A program made the position numbers and the translations under genes. Shown here in pieces: positions 19,686 to 30,923 of a stretch of 64,000 nucleotides of DNA. Origin of the DNA: Coix lacryma-jobi var. lacryma-jobi (taxonomy: Eukaryota; Streptophyta; Magnoliopsida; Poales; Poaceae); NCBI GenBank assembly GCA_009763385.1, contig VDCT01000088.1:62001-126000 (forward strand), given 5' to 3'. The first letter of the stretch is position 1; each line of letters starts with the position of its first letter. The notes beneath the pieces were generated by a model. It saw only the letters and a list, made by a program, of their open reading frames with translations. It was not told the origin of the DNA and ran no database searches.

Positions 19686-19855
19686 TTTGAAGTCCAAAAC
19701 GACTTCGGTTTGTGATGCTCCCTTCATGAACTTTCTTCCTTATGATCTTAGGGACCTCTCTAAGCTACCTAGGGCTTTGGTTAACAAGTGTGCACCACAC
19801 CTAACTCAAAAGTCTCACCTAGGTCAAGCTACCCATTCAAACCCCTCTTTATAGT

Positions 19856-20196
19856 TGTTGACAGTCCTTAAACACTTGTTTTACCGTCAACATTTGACCC
19901 TAAAGTTCACCAAAAAGGCATGAAATGTAGTCAAATAGGTTTCAAACTACCGAATTCCACATGTCCATAGAATTTTATTTGAATGCAGGATTTGAACCAA
20001 ATTTGGACATTTTGACCCACCAGGAGACAAGCCCACTCAGTAGGGCCCAAATGGGCCTAAGAGAGGTGGTGCCCGCCACCCCTAGGTGGCGCCCGCCAGC
20101 CACAAGTGGTGCCCGCCACTTGGGTTGGCCCAAGTTGCAACCACTGCCACGTCACCGATCCGTGTGACCTCCCCAGGGCCAAATCTTGGCCCTTGG
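19856..20196 (+). repeat. E5 5' LTR, part 1
   Basis: Collinear with the start of the 3' LTR at 58950. It ends with CTTGG (20192-20196), the target duplicated by E6. Contains the first hairpin cluster (about 20065-20125). Confidence 0.93.
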
Positions 20197-21176
20197 TGTC
20201 GGGGGAACGCCAAAGGGGTACCCCCAATCAACGCAAAACAAATAGGTTAGACCTAGAACACCAATTAATAAACCCAGCTAGGCTAACCTTCCAAGAAACC
20301 AACCCCTCGGAGCCTGCAACGCTGGCCCACCGCCAGGGAGCTTAGACTTCCCAAAACCTTACCGACCGCCTCCTGGTAGCCTACCCCTCGAACCCGCTAC
20401 AGCTGTGCACCGCTCCTCAGGACCCCACGCGGGGACCTCGAGCCCCTCCAGCACGATAGCCTATCCCTCGAGGCTCGTCACACCCTAGGCCTCGAGCTGG
20501 AGCTCAACCTCCGCTCACCCAAGCCCTCCATGCCCGCCCTCGAGCGAGCGCTCCACTACCCTTCGAAGCCCTCCACGAAGAGGAAGCTTCCTGCTCCCCA
20601 GCCCCGATGACCGTACCAATCCCATACCGCGCATTTAATGCGCCCACCTACTCCAATCACGTCCTCTGCAACCCGACGTGTACCACAGTGAACCAGGGCA
20701 GAGTCAAGTCTCGTTTTTGCCACAAGCATGGGCAAAAAGGCGCCAGTTCGGCACTATTAACCCATACCCTATACTGTTGCACGTCCAAGCCACGTCTCGA
20801 GACCCGGATACCCGCTGCTCAATCGGGTTTCCCGGGACTTGCCCATAACTGCGGGGACTCAAGCCCCCCATAGGCGCCACCTCGAGGCCGGCTCTGAGCC
20901 CCTCGAGCCCTGGCTGCTTTCACGCTATTGGAGGACAGGTACCCCAAGACCCGGAGGGACCCCGCCGTGTCCTGTACGTGCCGGGATGAGTGCTGTACGG
21001 CTTCCACATCGCCACGCCTCCACGTCCGCGCCCGGGATGGAGGCCACGCATCAAGGACGCCTCAAGAGCAACACCCACGTTGGCTATAGTGACTTCGACA
21101 AGGCAGAGTTCCTACCCTTCACCATATCGAGCGCTGTACATGTCAATCCTGTGTAAACCCTGGCCTCCTCTTGTTC

Positions 21177-21184
21177 TATAAAAG
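21177..21184 (+). promoter_or_regulatory. TATA box, E6 5' LTR
   Basis: TATAAAAG followed by GGGACGC, identical in the 3' LTR (39280-39287). Confidence 0.75.
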
Positions 21185-21261
21185 GGGACGCTAGGGCCCT
21201 TTGCGCGCAGGAGACAACGCGCGAGTCCACGGGGGACGCACGGGCTTGCGCGACACGAGTC

Positions 21262-21280
21262 CACACACACACACACACAC
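21262..21280 (+). repeat. CA microsatellite in E6 5' LTR
   Basis: Nine CA units, against ten in the 3' LTR (39365-39385), a one-unit change since insertion. Confidence 0.95.
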
Positions 21281-21498
21281 GAGTCCGGACTCCGGTCCAC
21301 GCTCATTGAGCTCGTATTGCCCCTGTACAAGCACTTAGGTGCAAGTAATACAAGAACCTCCTCCCCCCGTTGGACGTAGGGCTTTCTTTGCCCGAACCAG
21401 GATAAATCCTTGTGTCATCTTGCATCACCATCCAGGAAGAGAGCACGCGATCACATTACTAGTTGGTGTCATACCCCCGGGGTAGAAACACCGATAGT

Positions 21499-21516
21499 TG
21501 GCGCGCCAGGTAGGGG
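21499..21516 (+). other. E6 primer-binding site (probably tRNA-Arg)
   Basis: TGGCGCGCCAGGTAGGGG two bases after the LTR. From memory it matches the complement of the 3' end of a plant tRNA-Arg (CCU); the tRNA identity was not checked. Confidence 0.8.
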
Positions 21517-21522
21517 CTCTTC

Positions 21523-22254
21523 GTGTGTCCGAGCCGATTTCTCGCTGTTTCCTGGATGGTTTCTTCCACTCCTCCGTTCTCTGCTGGCGCCGTCGTCTGG
21601 TTTGGGAGCCTCGAGTTCCTGGCCACCGGCAGCGGCAACGAGCTGACCCTGCTCTCCACGGAGGGCCCGGGCGGAGGGCGTGTCACGCCACCCCACGCGG
21701 GGGGGCGTGGCGCATCTCCCGCACCACCACGCGACGCCAACTCGTGAGCGACGCCGTCGCCACCATCGTCGCCAGGCGCGGGCAGTGCCCGCGGCGTGCG
21801 CCTACTTCCCCGCGGCCGACGCAGAGTCCCCCGAGGGGAAACCTGCCCGACGCGCGGCCGGAGACTTCCAGGGCGCGTGCGCACTCCCCCAGCGAGTTCG
21901 CGTTCGTCACGCGCACGGACCGGGAACCTGGCCAGAGGCCCCCGAGCCGTGCTCCGTCGACACCACCTGGCCTCCTCCCACACGGGGTGTACCGCGCTCG
22001 GCGCCAGCGGTTCCCGTTTGGCCTCAACAACTCCGTGACTGTTTACGCCCACCACCTCGACGAGCGCCGTCAGGACCGGGCGACCGCAGAGCGGGAGGAG
22101 CGTCCGGGCGTACTCCTACGAGCCACCACCGACCTGGAGATCGTCTACCCCGCGCACGTCGACCGCGGCCTCTCACGAGCCGTCGAGCCACCTCGTCGAG
22201 CCACCTTCGGGGAGTGGTACCGCGAGCTGCAGTCCCGGCACGAGCCAGGGCAGC
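21523..22254 (+). pseudogene. gag: gag N-terminal part (E6, before E7)
   Basis: A start-like MVSSTPPFSAG frame (ATG near 21556) shifts into the frame that contains FVTRTDREPG and VYRARRQRFPFGL. The latter runs to the E7 insertion at 22254 and resumes in the same frame after the TSD at 26299 (EPGQ then GISSSDSDEYDY). Low-complexity, Arg/Pro-rich, no catalytic motif. It is the variable N-terminal region of a Tat gag. Confidence 0.65.
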
Positions 22255-25200
22255 TGTGACGGAACGGCCCTAATCTCATGGCCCACGTGTCCCTGTCAAC
22301 CTCTGACAGCCGAACCCATGTTCCATATGATTAAGACCTGTTCGCCACCGGGCTACATCAGTGCCCAATGTCCGCAGGATCATCTCACAATTCGGTTACA
22401 GCATTGCATACTTTTAAAAACATCGGAATAAAGAGCGGAAGACTTAAATAACAATAGTTTTACAAAGCAGGGTTCCAAATAGAAATTAAGGTGCAGTTAT
22501 TACAAACCAAGTTCTGATAATAGAGATAGACATAGGCAACATAGTGGAGAACAACAAAGATACTTATAATCACCCAGCCCGAGGGTGTACAACTATTCTT
22601 CGGCCTCATCGGCCTCTTCCTGGACGATGGTCACGCAGCAGGATGCAAGACACATCGAGGACTCTGTCATACCTGCAGCATGGGTAACAAACCCTGAGTA
22701 CTGGGGTACTCAACAAGACTTACCCGACTAAGAAAAAGGGAGAAGACTCAGGAATGAGAGGCTTAGGGTAGTCAAGGTAAGGTTTAAGCAAGATCAAGTA
22801 TTTTGCAGAAAAGCATTTTTGTAAACCTTATTTTATTTGGAAAGATTCAGCATTCCTCAATTCTTCATCGTTCATGATTCATTTTACATTTCAAAACATT
22901 CCTAGTTGAGAGACCACTCTCCGTTGACAGTCAGTGGACCAAGTCTCCATAACCGAGGAGCAACGTTAATCCGGATAAATAATACTCAGCTGAGGATCCC
23001 TATCCACACATGCATATGTAGCACCCCAAGCTTGCATATGCCAACTCGTCTACCACGATTCCTCCAAGATTGGCCCGGTCCTACGCCACCCGGAAGTACA
23101 GTACACCACTCCTATCCAGGTACGACGACCACGTGGGTACATGCTACTTCCGCCATCTCTCCACTCCCAGTGCGCGGTTGTCGGTCCAATAAAGGATTCC
23201 TCGGAGCCCGAGCTTTCCGTAGTATGTGAATAGTTGCAAGTCTTGGCCAGCAGGCCCCCATACGGATGGTCCCTACATTTTTCCGCCAGCGACAAGCACC
23301 TCGGGACTCTAACCCAAGAGTACAGGTCCTGTCGGTTTTTCAACCCTGTCCCGGTCGGTGTCAACTGTTGAGTCCCGGACTACAACATGACGGCACCGTA
23401 CGCGCGGACAACCTCTTCTCGACAATGACCACATGCTATAGCTAGGCAAGCAGTCATCGAATGGAAGTAAAGCCAAATTCCCATAAAGATTCTTTCAGTG
23501 ATCACACTTTTGAAAATGGCATTTTATTGCAAATCTATAGTATAGCATCACTAAGCATTTTGCAAATAGTTTTAAAGCTGGGCTGGTGATCTTCTGGTGG
23601 GTAAATAATGCAGGTAATAGGTCATCACACAACTCCTATAACCTAATGCAGTAGTTTAACTCAAAAGCATTTAAGGAAAATATTTTATAAATCCAAGGAA
23701 GGGTTAAATGCACCGGGGCTTGCCTTGAAGAGCAAAAAGAACGGACTCGGGGTTGGTGGTGTAGGTGTCGGAGCTCGGGGTCGCCTCGGGAGTAGGTTCG
23801 TCAACAGCGGCCTCGACTCTGGTACCTTCTTCGTCGGTCACTATACGGATGCAATGATGTATGCTATGCTCATGAGAATGCTGACATGAACAATAAGGTG
23901 CAAGACAATTCTACTGATTCAAGATATAAGAATTTTCTATAAAGGACATAGAGTTATTATTTCTTTCTTTTAGCAATATTAGTTAAAACCATTAACCAAA
24001 CTATGCATCATCATAACATGGCATCACAAACATCATAGACCAGAGGGTGGGATCTATGAACAGCAAACAATTCCAAAAGTCACATCACAGGTCAATCAAT
24101 ATAAACCCTAATCATTTTTTTTTTATTTTCTTTAATTTATTTAAAAAGGTCATTTTTGCAGTTGCTCCAAAAATTACCAAATTAATCTCATAAGATCATT
24201 ATGGCATAAATAGATGGCAAAACAAATTTCATAATTTTTGGAGTTCATTAAGGTGCTCAAATAATTCCAGACATTCAATTAAGAAAAGGCACTATTCAAC
24301 TATTTAAATAAATGCTCAAAAATCAACTTGCTCCAAATGACTTCAAATTTTACCAGAGGCTCAGAATGGCATAACTAGCTCACAAAAATTATCTCAAGAT
24401 TTTTGGAGCTATAAATAACTCTCCAAAAATCCAAAACCATTCATTTCTTAATTAAAAGGGAGATTTTTCATTTTCAAATTTTTGCACAAAAACCAAGTTT
24501 CATATTTTTCTAAAATACTTCAGGACATAAAGAGTTTACCATCAAAAGTTCGGAATTTTTGGATCAACACAGAAAATCACACAAAAAGATGAAAACTGAA
24601 CACTATTCACATTTTAAAAGAAAAAGGAAAAAAAGAACAGTGCTCGCCCTGCTCGTCGCCGGCGGCCGGACAGCGGCGGAGCTGGCTACGCCGGGCAAGG
24701 CGAGGCTCGGCAGGCGAAACCAAGGGCATGGGAGGCTTCAGGGAGCTCACCGGCGTCGATTAAGGAGCTCAGTGAGGTGAGGGAAGGGACGGAGGAGGAT
24801 GGTCGACGGTGACCGGCGGACGGCTCACGGCGGCGATCGGCGCTCCGGCGATCCTGCGCATAACACGAGACCGCAAGGGCCTGGTTAGAGTCGCAAGGGA
24901 GTAAGGAAGATGAAACAGGGGTCGGAGAGGGATGATCATGGCCGGAGAGGGAGTATTTCCCGAACCCGAGCTCGCCGGGCTTTCGCCGGAGATGGGAACG
25001 GCGAGCTACGCCGGGCGATAGGAGGCGGTAGAGACCAAATTGAGGGGTGGGGAAGCTTCACGAGCTCAAGACGGAGCTGTTGGGCTAGGTGGTTGGGGGC
25101 GGGAGCTTCGGAGTGGGGCGACGGCGGCGGAGACGAGTGAGGAGCTCGGACTCCGGCGGTCCCTTTTATAGGCACGGTCGGGGACGGTAGAGAGCACGGG

Positions 25201-26293
25201 ATGGTGTGGTGAGCTCGGCCGAGGCGTGCGCACTCGATTGCAGGCTGGCGGGAAGGACGGCGTGCAGTCGGGGCCTGGGCGTGAGGTCGCCGGCGATGGC
25301 CACGCGGCGGCGATGCTCTGGGCGCTGTAGGGGACGGGAGCGGAGGTCAGCGCTCGCGTGCGGGAGGAGAATGATGGCGGGGTAAGCGCGGCAGGTTGGA
25401 GGCGCGCGTGCAGCTGCCAGGCGTGCGGCGTGCGCAGCGCCGGCGAGCGCCATGGCCCCCCCCCTACGGCGAGGAAGATGAATAGGGCTATGTCCCTAGG
25501 GTTTGACTTTTGGCTGATCTCTGTATTTTGCAAATTACTCCCAAAATTTGAACTGCACAGGAAAAACTCAAAATACCAAAGTTGTGCAGAAAAAGAGATC
25601 TACAACTTTGTCAAAAAGAATATTTTCAAATTCCAAACATTTTTTGAATTATATTCGAAAACAGAAAAGGGAACACTTTTGGATTTGGATAAATTCAAAA
25701 TTACTTTTGATTTTATATAGAAACTTGAAAATCTGCAAATATGAAAGTTGTTTCTTTTGTAAAAACCTACAACTTGCTAATACACACTTTTTCTGAAACT
25801 CATTAGTTTTTGAAATAATTTTGAAACTCAAAAAGGGACAAAAACTGGAGTTTGAATGAATTTGAAATTACTTCAAATTTTGTATGGAAACTTGAAAATT
25901 TGTAAATACCAAAGTTGCTCATCTTGATCAGATCTACAACTTAGCTTTTTGAACTAACCCCAAATTTGAATAGTTTTTGAATTAATAAAAGAGGGAAAAC
26001 TATAAATTGGAAATTAGGGTTTTTACAAAAGGAAAACCAATTCTCTTTTGAATTTTGAACTTTGATTAACTCAACAAAACATCAGAGCACAAATCTGAAT
26101 AAGAAATACATAGAACTAGACACAGAAGTGAAATTACCATTTTGCCCTTATAGGGAGGTTTGGGCACTTAGGGTTTTTGAAAATGGATCAATGCATAGCA
26201 ATTAAGCAACACAAATGCATGGCAATCAAAGATTAATGATTAAGGATGATGACATGTCAGGTTAATTACATTTTTAACACCAGAGGTGTTACA
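22255..26293 (-). mobile_element. E7: solo LTR, Del/Tekay type (4039 bp), minus strand
   Basis: Flanked by GCAGC on both sides (22250-22254, 26294-26298). On the minus strand it begins TGTAACACCTCTGGTGTT and ends GGCCGTTCCGTCACA. No internal gene, PBS or second LTR, so it is the product of LTR-LTR recombination. Length, the TGTAACACC start and the block near 22690-22735 (ACTGGGGTACTCAACAAG) resemble LTRs of grass Del/Tekay elements. The AT-rich half (23870-24640, 25500-26290) and GC-rich half (24640-25490) hold only chance ORFs. Confidence 0.85.
25161..25168 (-). promoter_or_regulatory. TATA box, E7 solo LTR
   Basis: TATAAAAGGG on the minus strand (plus 25161-25170) followed by a GC-rich, CT-rich leader (CTCCTCACTCG). 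It confirms the minus orientation and may still start transcription into E6. Confidence 0.65.
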
Positions 26294-26298
26294 GCAGC

Positions 26299-28110
26299 GC
26301 GGCATCAGCAGCTCCGACTCCGATGAGTACGACTACCACGACCCTGACCTCTGGGACCCCACCAGGGAGTGCTTCCAGCTCGAGGGGGTCGTGGACGACG
26401 CCGAGGACGACAGCGACGACAACACCGGGCCGGCGCTCAGCCTCGAAGAGCCCGGAAACGTGGCTGTGGCAGGAGGATCACGCGTTCAGGGGAGGAACGA
26501 ACCCCCGGCACCGGCTGCACCATCTCAGCACGGCGACGACCGGGCGGCGCAGCTCGCGCAGCTGGGGAGGCCATCGCCAAGGCTGAGGAGGAACGACAGC
26601 GCCTACTGCAACTCGAGAAAACTATAGCACAGGAACCAGCCCAGCCTCGAGGCACCGGTGTTCGTGTCCGCGCTCGAGAGGTCCACCGGCAGATCCTCGA
26701 GGACGGGGCACCAGCACGACCCGAGGTGCGTTTCCCGCGAGCCGGGCAGAACGTCGTGGCGGCGGCAATGCTGCTCCGTGATCTACCCGCCGTCTCCAAC
26801 CCTGACGCCAGGCGCATGCTCAGGGAAATGAAGAAAACCTCCTCGAGACAGCCCTGTGCACAGGCCGAGAGCTCAGCCTCGCGACGGCGCGGGGGGGCGG
26901 CCTCGGGGAAACCAGCAGACACGCCCGCAACGGGCGCGAGACGTCCGTCCACCAGCCGGACGCCTCTCGAGCTAGGCCAGTCCGGGAACGGATCGTCGAC
27001 AACCGGCCACCTCGAGACCCCAATGACGCCCGCAACGACATCAACCGCCGGCGCAAGGAAAAGGGGCCCAAGAGCGTGGCTATAGCGCCCATCGAGGGGG
27101 GGCGCTACGACAGTGATGAGGACCGGCAAGCCCTTGAGCCCCCGGGCCCCAGAGTCTTCAGCCGGGCCATCCACAGCTCAACCCTCCCCGACCGCTTCCG
27201 ACCACCGACCAACATCGTGAAGTATGACGGGGAGGTCGAGCCCAAGCTCTGGCTCTCGGACTTCCGCCTAGGCTGCGAACTAGGCGGAGCGAAGAGCGAC
27301 GACCATGTGATCATACGCCAACTCCCACTTTACCTCTCGGACACCGCCCGCCGGTGGCTCGAGGGGCTCCCATCGGATCGGATCCATGACTGGGCCGACC
27401 TAGTCAGGGTCTTTGACGGGAATTTCAAGGGGACTTGCGTGCGCCCAGGCAACCCCTAGGATCTACGGCGTTGCAGGCAGGCCGCAGACGAGCCCCTCCG
27501 CGACTTTGCTCGGCGATTCTCAAAGCAGCGCCTCGAGCTCCCCCACATGCCTGATGAGGACGTCATCTCAGCGTTCCTCGCGGGCACGACATGCCAAGAG
27601 CTAGTTCATGAGCTAGGGCGCTACCGTCCCAGGACGGTCGAGGACCTGATGGATCGTGTCACCAGCTTTGCCTCAGGCGACGAGGCAGTGGGGGCCTTCT
27701 TTGGCCGCTCCACGGACAAAGGCAAGGCGGTGACCGCGCTGGAGGGCTCGAACAAGGGCAACGACGCCAAGAACCGCAACAACAACAACAAAAAAAAGAA
27801 GAACAAAAGCAAAGGTCAAAAGGCGAAGCGCGACGCCGACGACGACGACGATGAAGAAGTGCTCATGGGCGCCCTCGACCATAAGAAACCTCGAGGCCCC
27901 CTGACGGGGCTAGTTTTCGACCAGATGCTCGAGGACCCCTGCCCTTATCACAAGGGCCCCGTGAATCACAAGCTAAAAGACTGCCGACTGCTGAAGGGCT
28001 TCTACGCCAAGCTCGACGACAAGAAGGAGGACACGCCTAAGGGCAAGGACAACAAACGATGCGACGACGGGGACGCGGGTTCCCCCCGGTGCGTGACTGC
28101 TTCATGATCT
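26299..28110 (+). pseudogene. gag: gag main part with CHHC-type knuckle (E6)
   Basis: The retrotransposon gag core is at 27160-27640: FRPPTNIVKYDGEVEPKLWL, LPLYLSDTARRWLEGLP, then after a stop at 27457 the frame with FARRFSKQRLELPHMPDEDV and FLAGTTCQELVHELG. A Lys/Asn-rich linker (27780-27840) and an Asp run (27835-27860) follow. Near 27935 stands CPYHKGPVNHKLKDC, a Cys-His-His-Cys arrangement (CX2HX5HX4C) instead of CCHC, as known for this Tat branch. 26299-27075 is the acidic/charged linker with frameshifts. It would form the capsid. Confidence 0.82.
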
Positions 28111-28575
28111 ACGGGGGCCCAACCGTCGGGCTCTCAGCTCGGGAGAGGAAGAAGGAACGGGGAGGTCTTCGCACTCCACCACGACACTCCCCAGTACCTC
28201 GACGGGTCCGACGCGCCGATCACATTCAACCGTAACGACCATCCGGACCATGTCGTAAATCCGGGGGCGTACCCCCTCGTCGTCGACCCTGTCATCATTG
28301 ACGTACGGTTCTCCAAGGTGTTGATGGATGGGGGCTCGAGCCTCAACGTCATATACCTCGAGACTCTCGATCTCCTGGGGATTTCGAGGGATCAGCTCTG
28401 ACCCAGCGTCGGGGGGTTCCACGGAGTCGTACCAGGGAAGAAGGCTCACCCCCTCGGGCGCATCGACCTGCCGGTTTGCTTTGGCACGCCGGCTAACTTC
28501 CGCGGGAGCGCTCACCTTCGAGGTGGTTGGATTCCAAGTGACCTACCACGCCATCATCGGCGGCAGGCTACGCCA
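28111..28575 (+). pseudogene. aspartic protease (E6)
   Basis: The frame after gag contains HHDTPQYLDGSDAPITFNR and the active site VLMDGGSSLNVIY with Asp at 28327. DGG replaces the usual DTG; this is common in the cinful/RIRE2 branch. A TGA near 28399 and a frameshift near 28490 break it. The end (VTYHAIIGG) runs into the linker before reverse transcriptase. Confidence 0.8.
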
Positions 28576-29735
28576 AGTTCATGGCGGTTCCAAACTACAC
28601 GTACTTGAAGCTCAAGATGCCGGGGCCGAAAGGGGTCATCACCATCGACACCTCCTACGAGCACGCGTACCACTGCGACGTGGAGTGCGTCGAGCGTGGG
28701 GAGGCCAACGTCCACCTCGACTCGCTCGAAGCCCTAGCGGCCCTGGCCACCGAAGAGGCCCCTGAAGAAAAACGCCACGCCGGTGCCTTCGAGCCGGCAG
28801 AGCACACCAAGCTGATACCCGTCGACCCGACCTCGACCGATGGCAAGACGCTGGCCATCAGTGCCAGCCTCGAGCCTAAATAGGAAGTAGTGCTCGTCGA
28901 CTTTCTCCGTGCGAACATCGACATGTTTGCGTGGGGCCCTCGGACATGCCAGGCATACCGAGGGAGTCGCCGAGCACGCCTTGGAGATCCAGGCCGGGTC
29001 CAGACCGGTGAAGCAACGCCTGCGCCGCTTCGACGAGGAGAAGCACAGGATCATCGGCGAAGAGGTGCACAAGCTTTTGCGGCTGGATTCATCAAGGAGG
29101 TATTTCACCCGGAGTGGCTTGCTAACCCTGTACTAGTTAGGAAAAAGAATGGAAAAATGCGATGATGTGTGAGACACACTGGTCTGAATAAAGCGTGTCC
29201 AAAGTTCCATTTCCTCTACCTAGAATTGATCAGATTATCGATTCCACTGCGGGGTGTGAAGTACTTTCATTTCTCGATGCGTATTCCGGCTACCACCAGA
29301 TTAGGATGAAAGAATCCGACGAGCTCGCTACCTCTTTTGTTACGCCTTTTGGTATGTATTGCTACGTTACAATGCCCTTCGGCCTTCGAAACAACCGGGC
29401 AAACGTACCAACGTTGCATGCAGCATATCTTTGGCGAACACATAGGCAAAAACGTCGAGGCCTACGTCGATGACATCGTGGTTAAAACAAGAAAGTCGGG
29501 AACATCAGTGATCTCGAGACCACGTTCGAGTGCCTCGGGCCAGAATGTGAAGCTCAACCCCGAGAAATGTGTCTTTGGTGTGCCCCGGGCATGCTACTTG
29601 GCTACATTGTCTCACAACAGGGGATCGAGGCCAACCCCGAAAAGATCTCAGCAGTCACGAGGATGGGCCCAATTCAAGACCTCAAGAGCGTACAGAAGTG
29701 ACAGGCTGCCTAGCTGCTCTCAGTAGGTTCATCTC
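28576..29735 (+). pseudogene. reverse transcriptase (E6, several frameshifts)
   Basis: Linker 28576-28880 includes the conserved MAVPNYTYLKLKMPGPKGVI block. RT parts: PVKQRLRRFDEEKHRII (29005-29055), GFIKEVFHPEWLANPVLVRKKNG (29085-29155), LDAYSGYHQIRMKESD (29275-29320), FVTPFGMYCYVTMPFGLRN (29335-29395), EAYVDDIVVKT with the YVDD catalytic box at 29463-29474, and LNPEKCVFGV (29555-29585). These lie in at least four different frames. A stop stands in the NG-K-MR region at 29162. Would copy the RNA genome. Confidence 0.85.
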
Positions 29736-30186
29736 GAGGCTAGGGAAACGGCGCTACCTCTCTACCGCTTGCTGAAGAAGATGGAACGCTTTGCGTGGAC
29801 CCTTGAAGCCGAGGAGGCCCTAACCAAGTTGAAGGGGTTGCTGACTTCCGCGCCAATTCTCGTGCCACCACGACCAGCCCAGGATGACGATCCCCCCGAG
29901 TCCCTTCTCCTCTATGTGGCCGCAACCACTCAGGTGGTCAGCGCGGTCATAGTCATCCAGAGGCACGAGGAGGGTCGTGCGTTGCTGGTCCAACGGCCGG
30001 TGTACTTCACCAGTGAGGTACTCTCCGAGGCCAAGGCCCGGTACCGCACATCCAGAAGCTGCTACGGCATCATCATCACGAGGCGCAAAGCTCCAGCACT
30101 ACTTCCTCGCTACCCGTAACGGTGGTGTCATCCTTCCCCCTCGGTGAGATCATCAAACAATCGGAGGCCACGGGGCGCATCGCCAA
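29736..30186 (+). pseudogene. RNase H (first, E6)
   Basis: FAWTLEAEEALTKLKGLL, LLLYVAATTQVVSAVIV and GRALLVQRPVYFTSEVL blocks in one frame (29769-30119), the usual gypsy RNase H following RT. The last part (KLQHYF-like) is shifted near 30080-30110. In the Tat lineage this domain is degenerate and followed by a second RNase H. Confidence 0.8.
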
Positions 30187-30923
30187 GTGGTCCGCCGAGC
30201 TAATGGGGGAGGGCAAGCGTTGGCGGACTTCGTTGCTGAATGGACCGACACCCAGCTCCCGCCGGCACAAATCCAAGCCAAGCTCTGGACCATGTACTTT
30301 GACGGATCCCTCATGAAGACGGGGGCAGGCGCAGGCCTGCTCTTCATTTCACCCCTCGGAGTCCACATGCGCTACCTGCTACGCTTGCACTTCCCCGCCT
30401 CCAACAACGTCGCTGAGTACGAGGCCCTCGTTAATGGGCTGCGCGTCGCCCTCGAGCTCGGGGTCCGATGCCTCGACGTTCGAGGTGACTCGCAGCTCGT
30501 CATCAAAAAGGTTATGAAGGCTTCAAGCTGCATCGATCCCAAGATGGAGGCATACTGCGGGGAGGTGCGCAAGCTAGAAGATAAGTTCTACAGCCTCGAG
30601 CTCACCCACATCGCTCGAAAGTACAACGAGGCCACGGACGAGCTGGCTAAGTTAGCATCCACGCGCGGCACCGTCCCCCTAGATGTCTTCTCGAGGGATA
30701 TCTTCGAGCCATCCGTCAAAATTGGCCTGAGGGCTGGCTCCTCGACGCTACCCCTCGAACCAGACACGGGGGCTCGACCTTCAATGCCACCCCTCGAGAA
30801 TGACCCCTCGACATCCGCTGAGGCGATGCAGATCGAGGCACCTGCCTCTTCGTCATCACGAACCCATCGACTGGCGGACGCCCTTCCCGACTACCTGACA
30901 CAAGGCGTGCTACCGAAGACAAG
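30187..30923 (+). pseudogene. second, archaeal-type RNase H (E6)
   Basis: LWTMYFDGSLMKTGAGAGLL has the first Asp; the Glu is in NNVAEYEALV, the second Asp in RGDSQLVIKK and the last Asp in NEATDELAKLA, so the four-residue DEDD set is present. It stays in one open frame of 349 codons from 30187. This extra RNase H is the diagnostic feature of Tat/Ogre elements. The frame continues into the linker to integrase, where it loses the conserved order near 30920. Confidence 0.88.

Larger units (their letters stand above)
18594..19855 (-). repeat. E4 3' LTR, distal part
   Basis: The LTR end on the minus strand reads ...TTCACCCCCC...GATCCTTTCA, the usual SIRE-type end. The remaining 266 bases are at 60932-61197, giving an LTR of about 1528 bp. 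An 11-G run stands at 18617-18627. ORFs in it are fortuitous. Confidence 0.85.
20197..21496 (+). repeat. E6 5' LTR (1300 bp)
   Basis: TGTCGGGGGAACG...AACACCGATA. The last-but-one base differs from the 3' LTR (CCGACA), so the terminal CA has decayed to TA here. Contains a TATA box (21177) and a CA microsatellite (21262-21280). Confidence 0.93.

Noticed and set aside
18594..19855. Independent solo LTR ending at 19855
   Set aside because: The ATAGT duplication shows that the LTR continues at 60932 after E5, and a PPT and env-like gene follow, so it is the 3' LTR of a longer element.
21459..22055. 198-codon minus-strand ORF over the E6 gag start
   Set aside because: High GC gives long antisense frames; it is a shadow of gag, starts in the PBS region and has no motif.
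24559..25533. ORFs on both strands in the GC-rich part of the E7 solo LTR
   Set aside because: LTR sequence with promoter and leader; the ORFs are short and disagree in strand.
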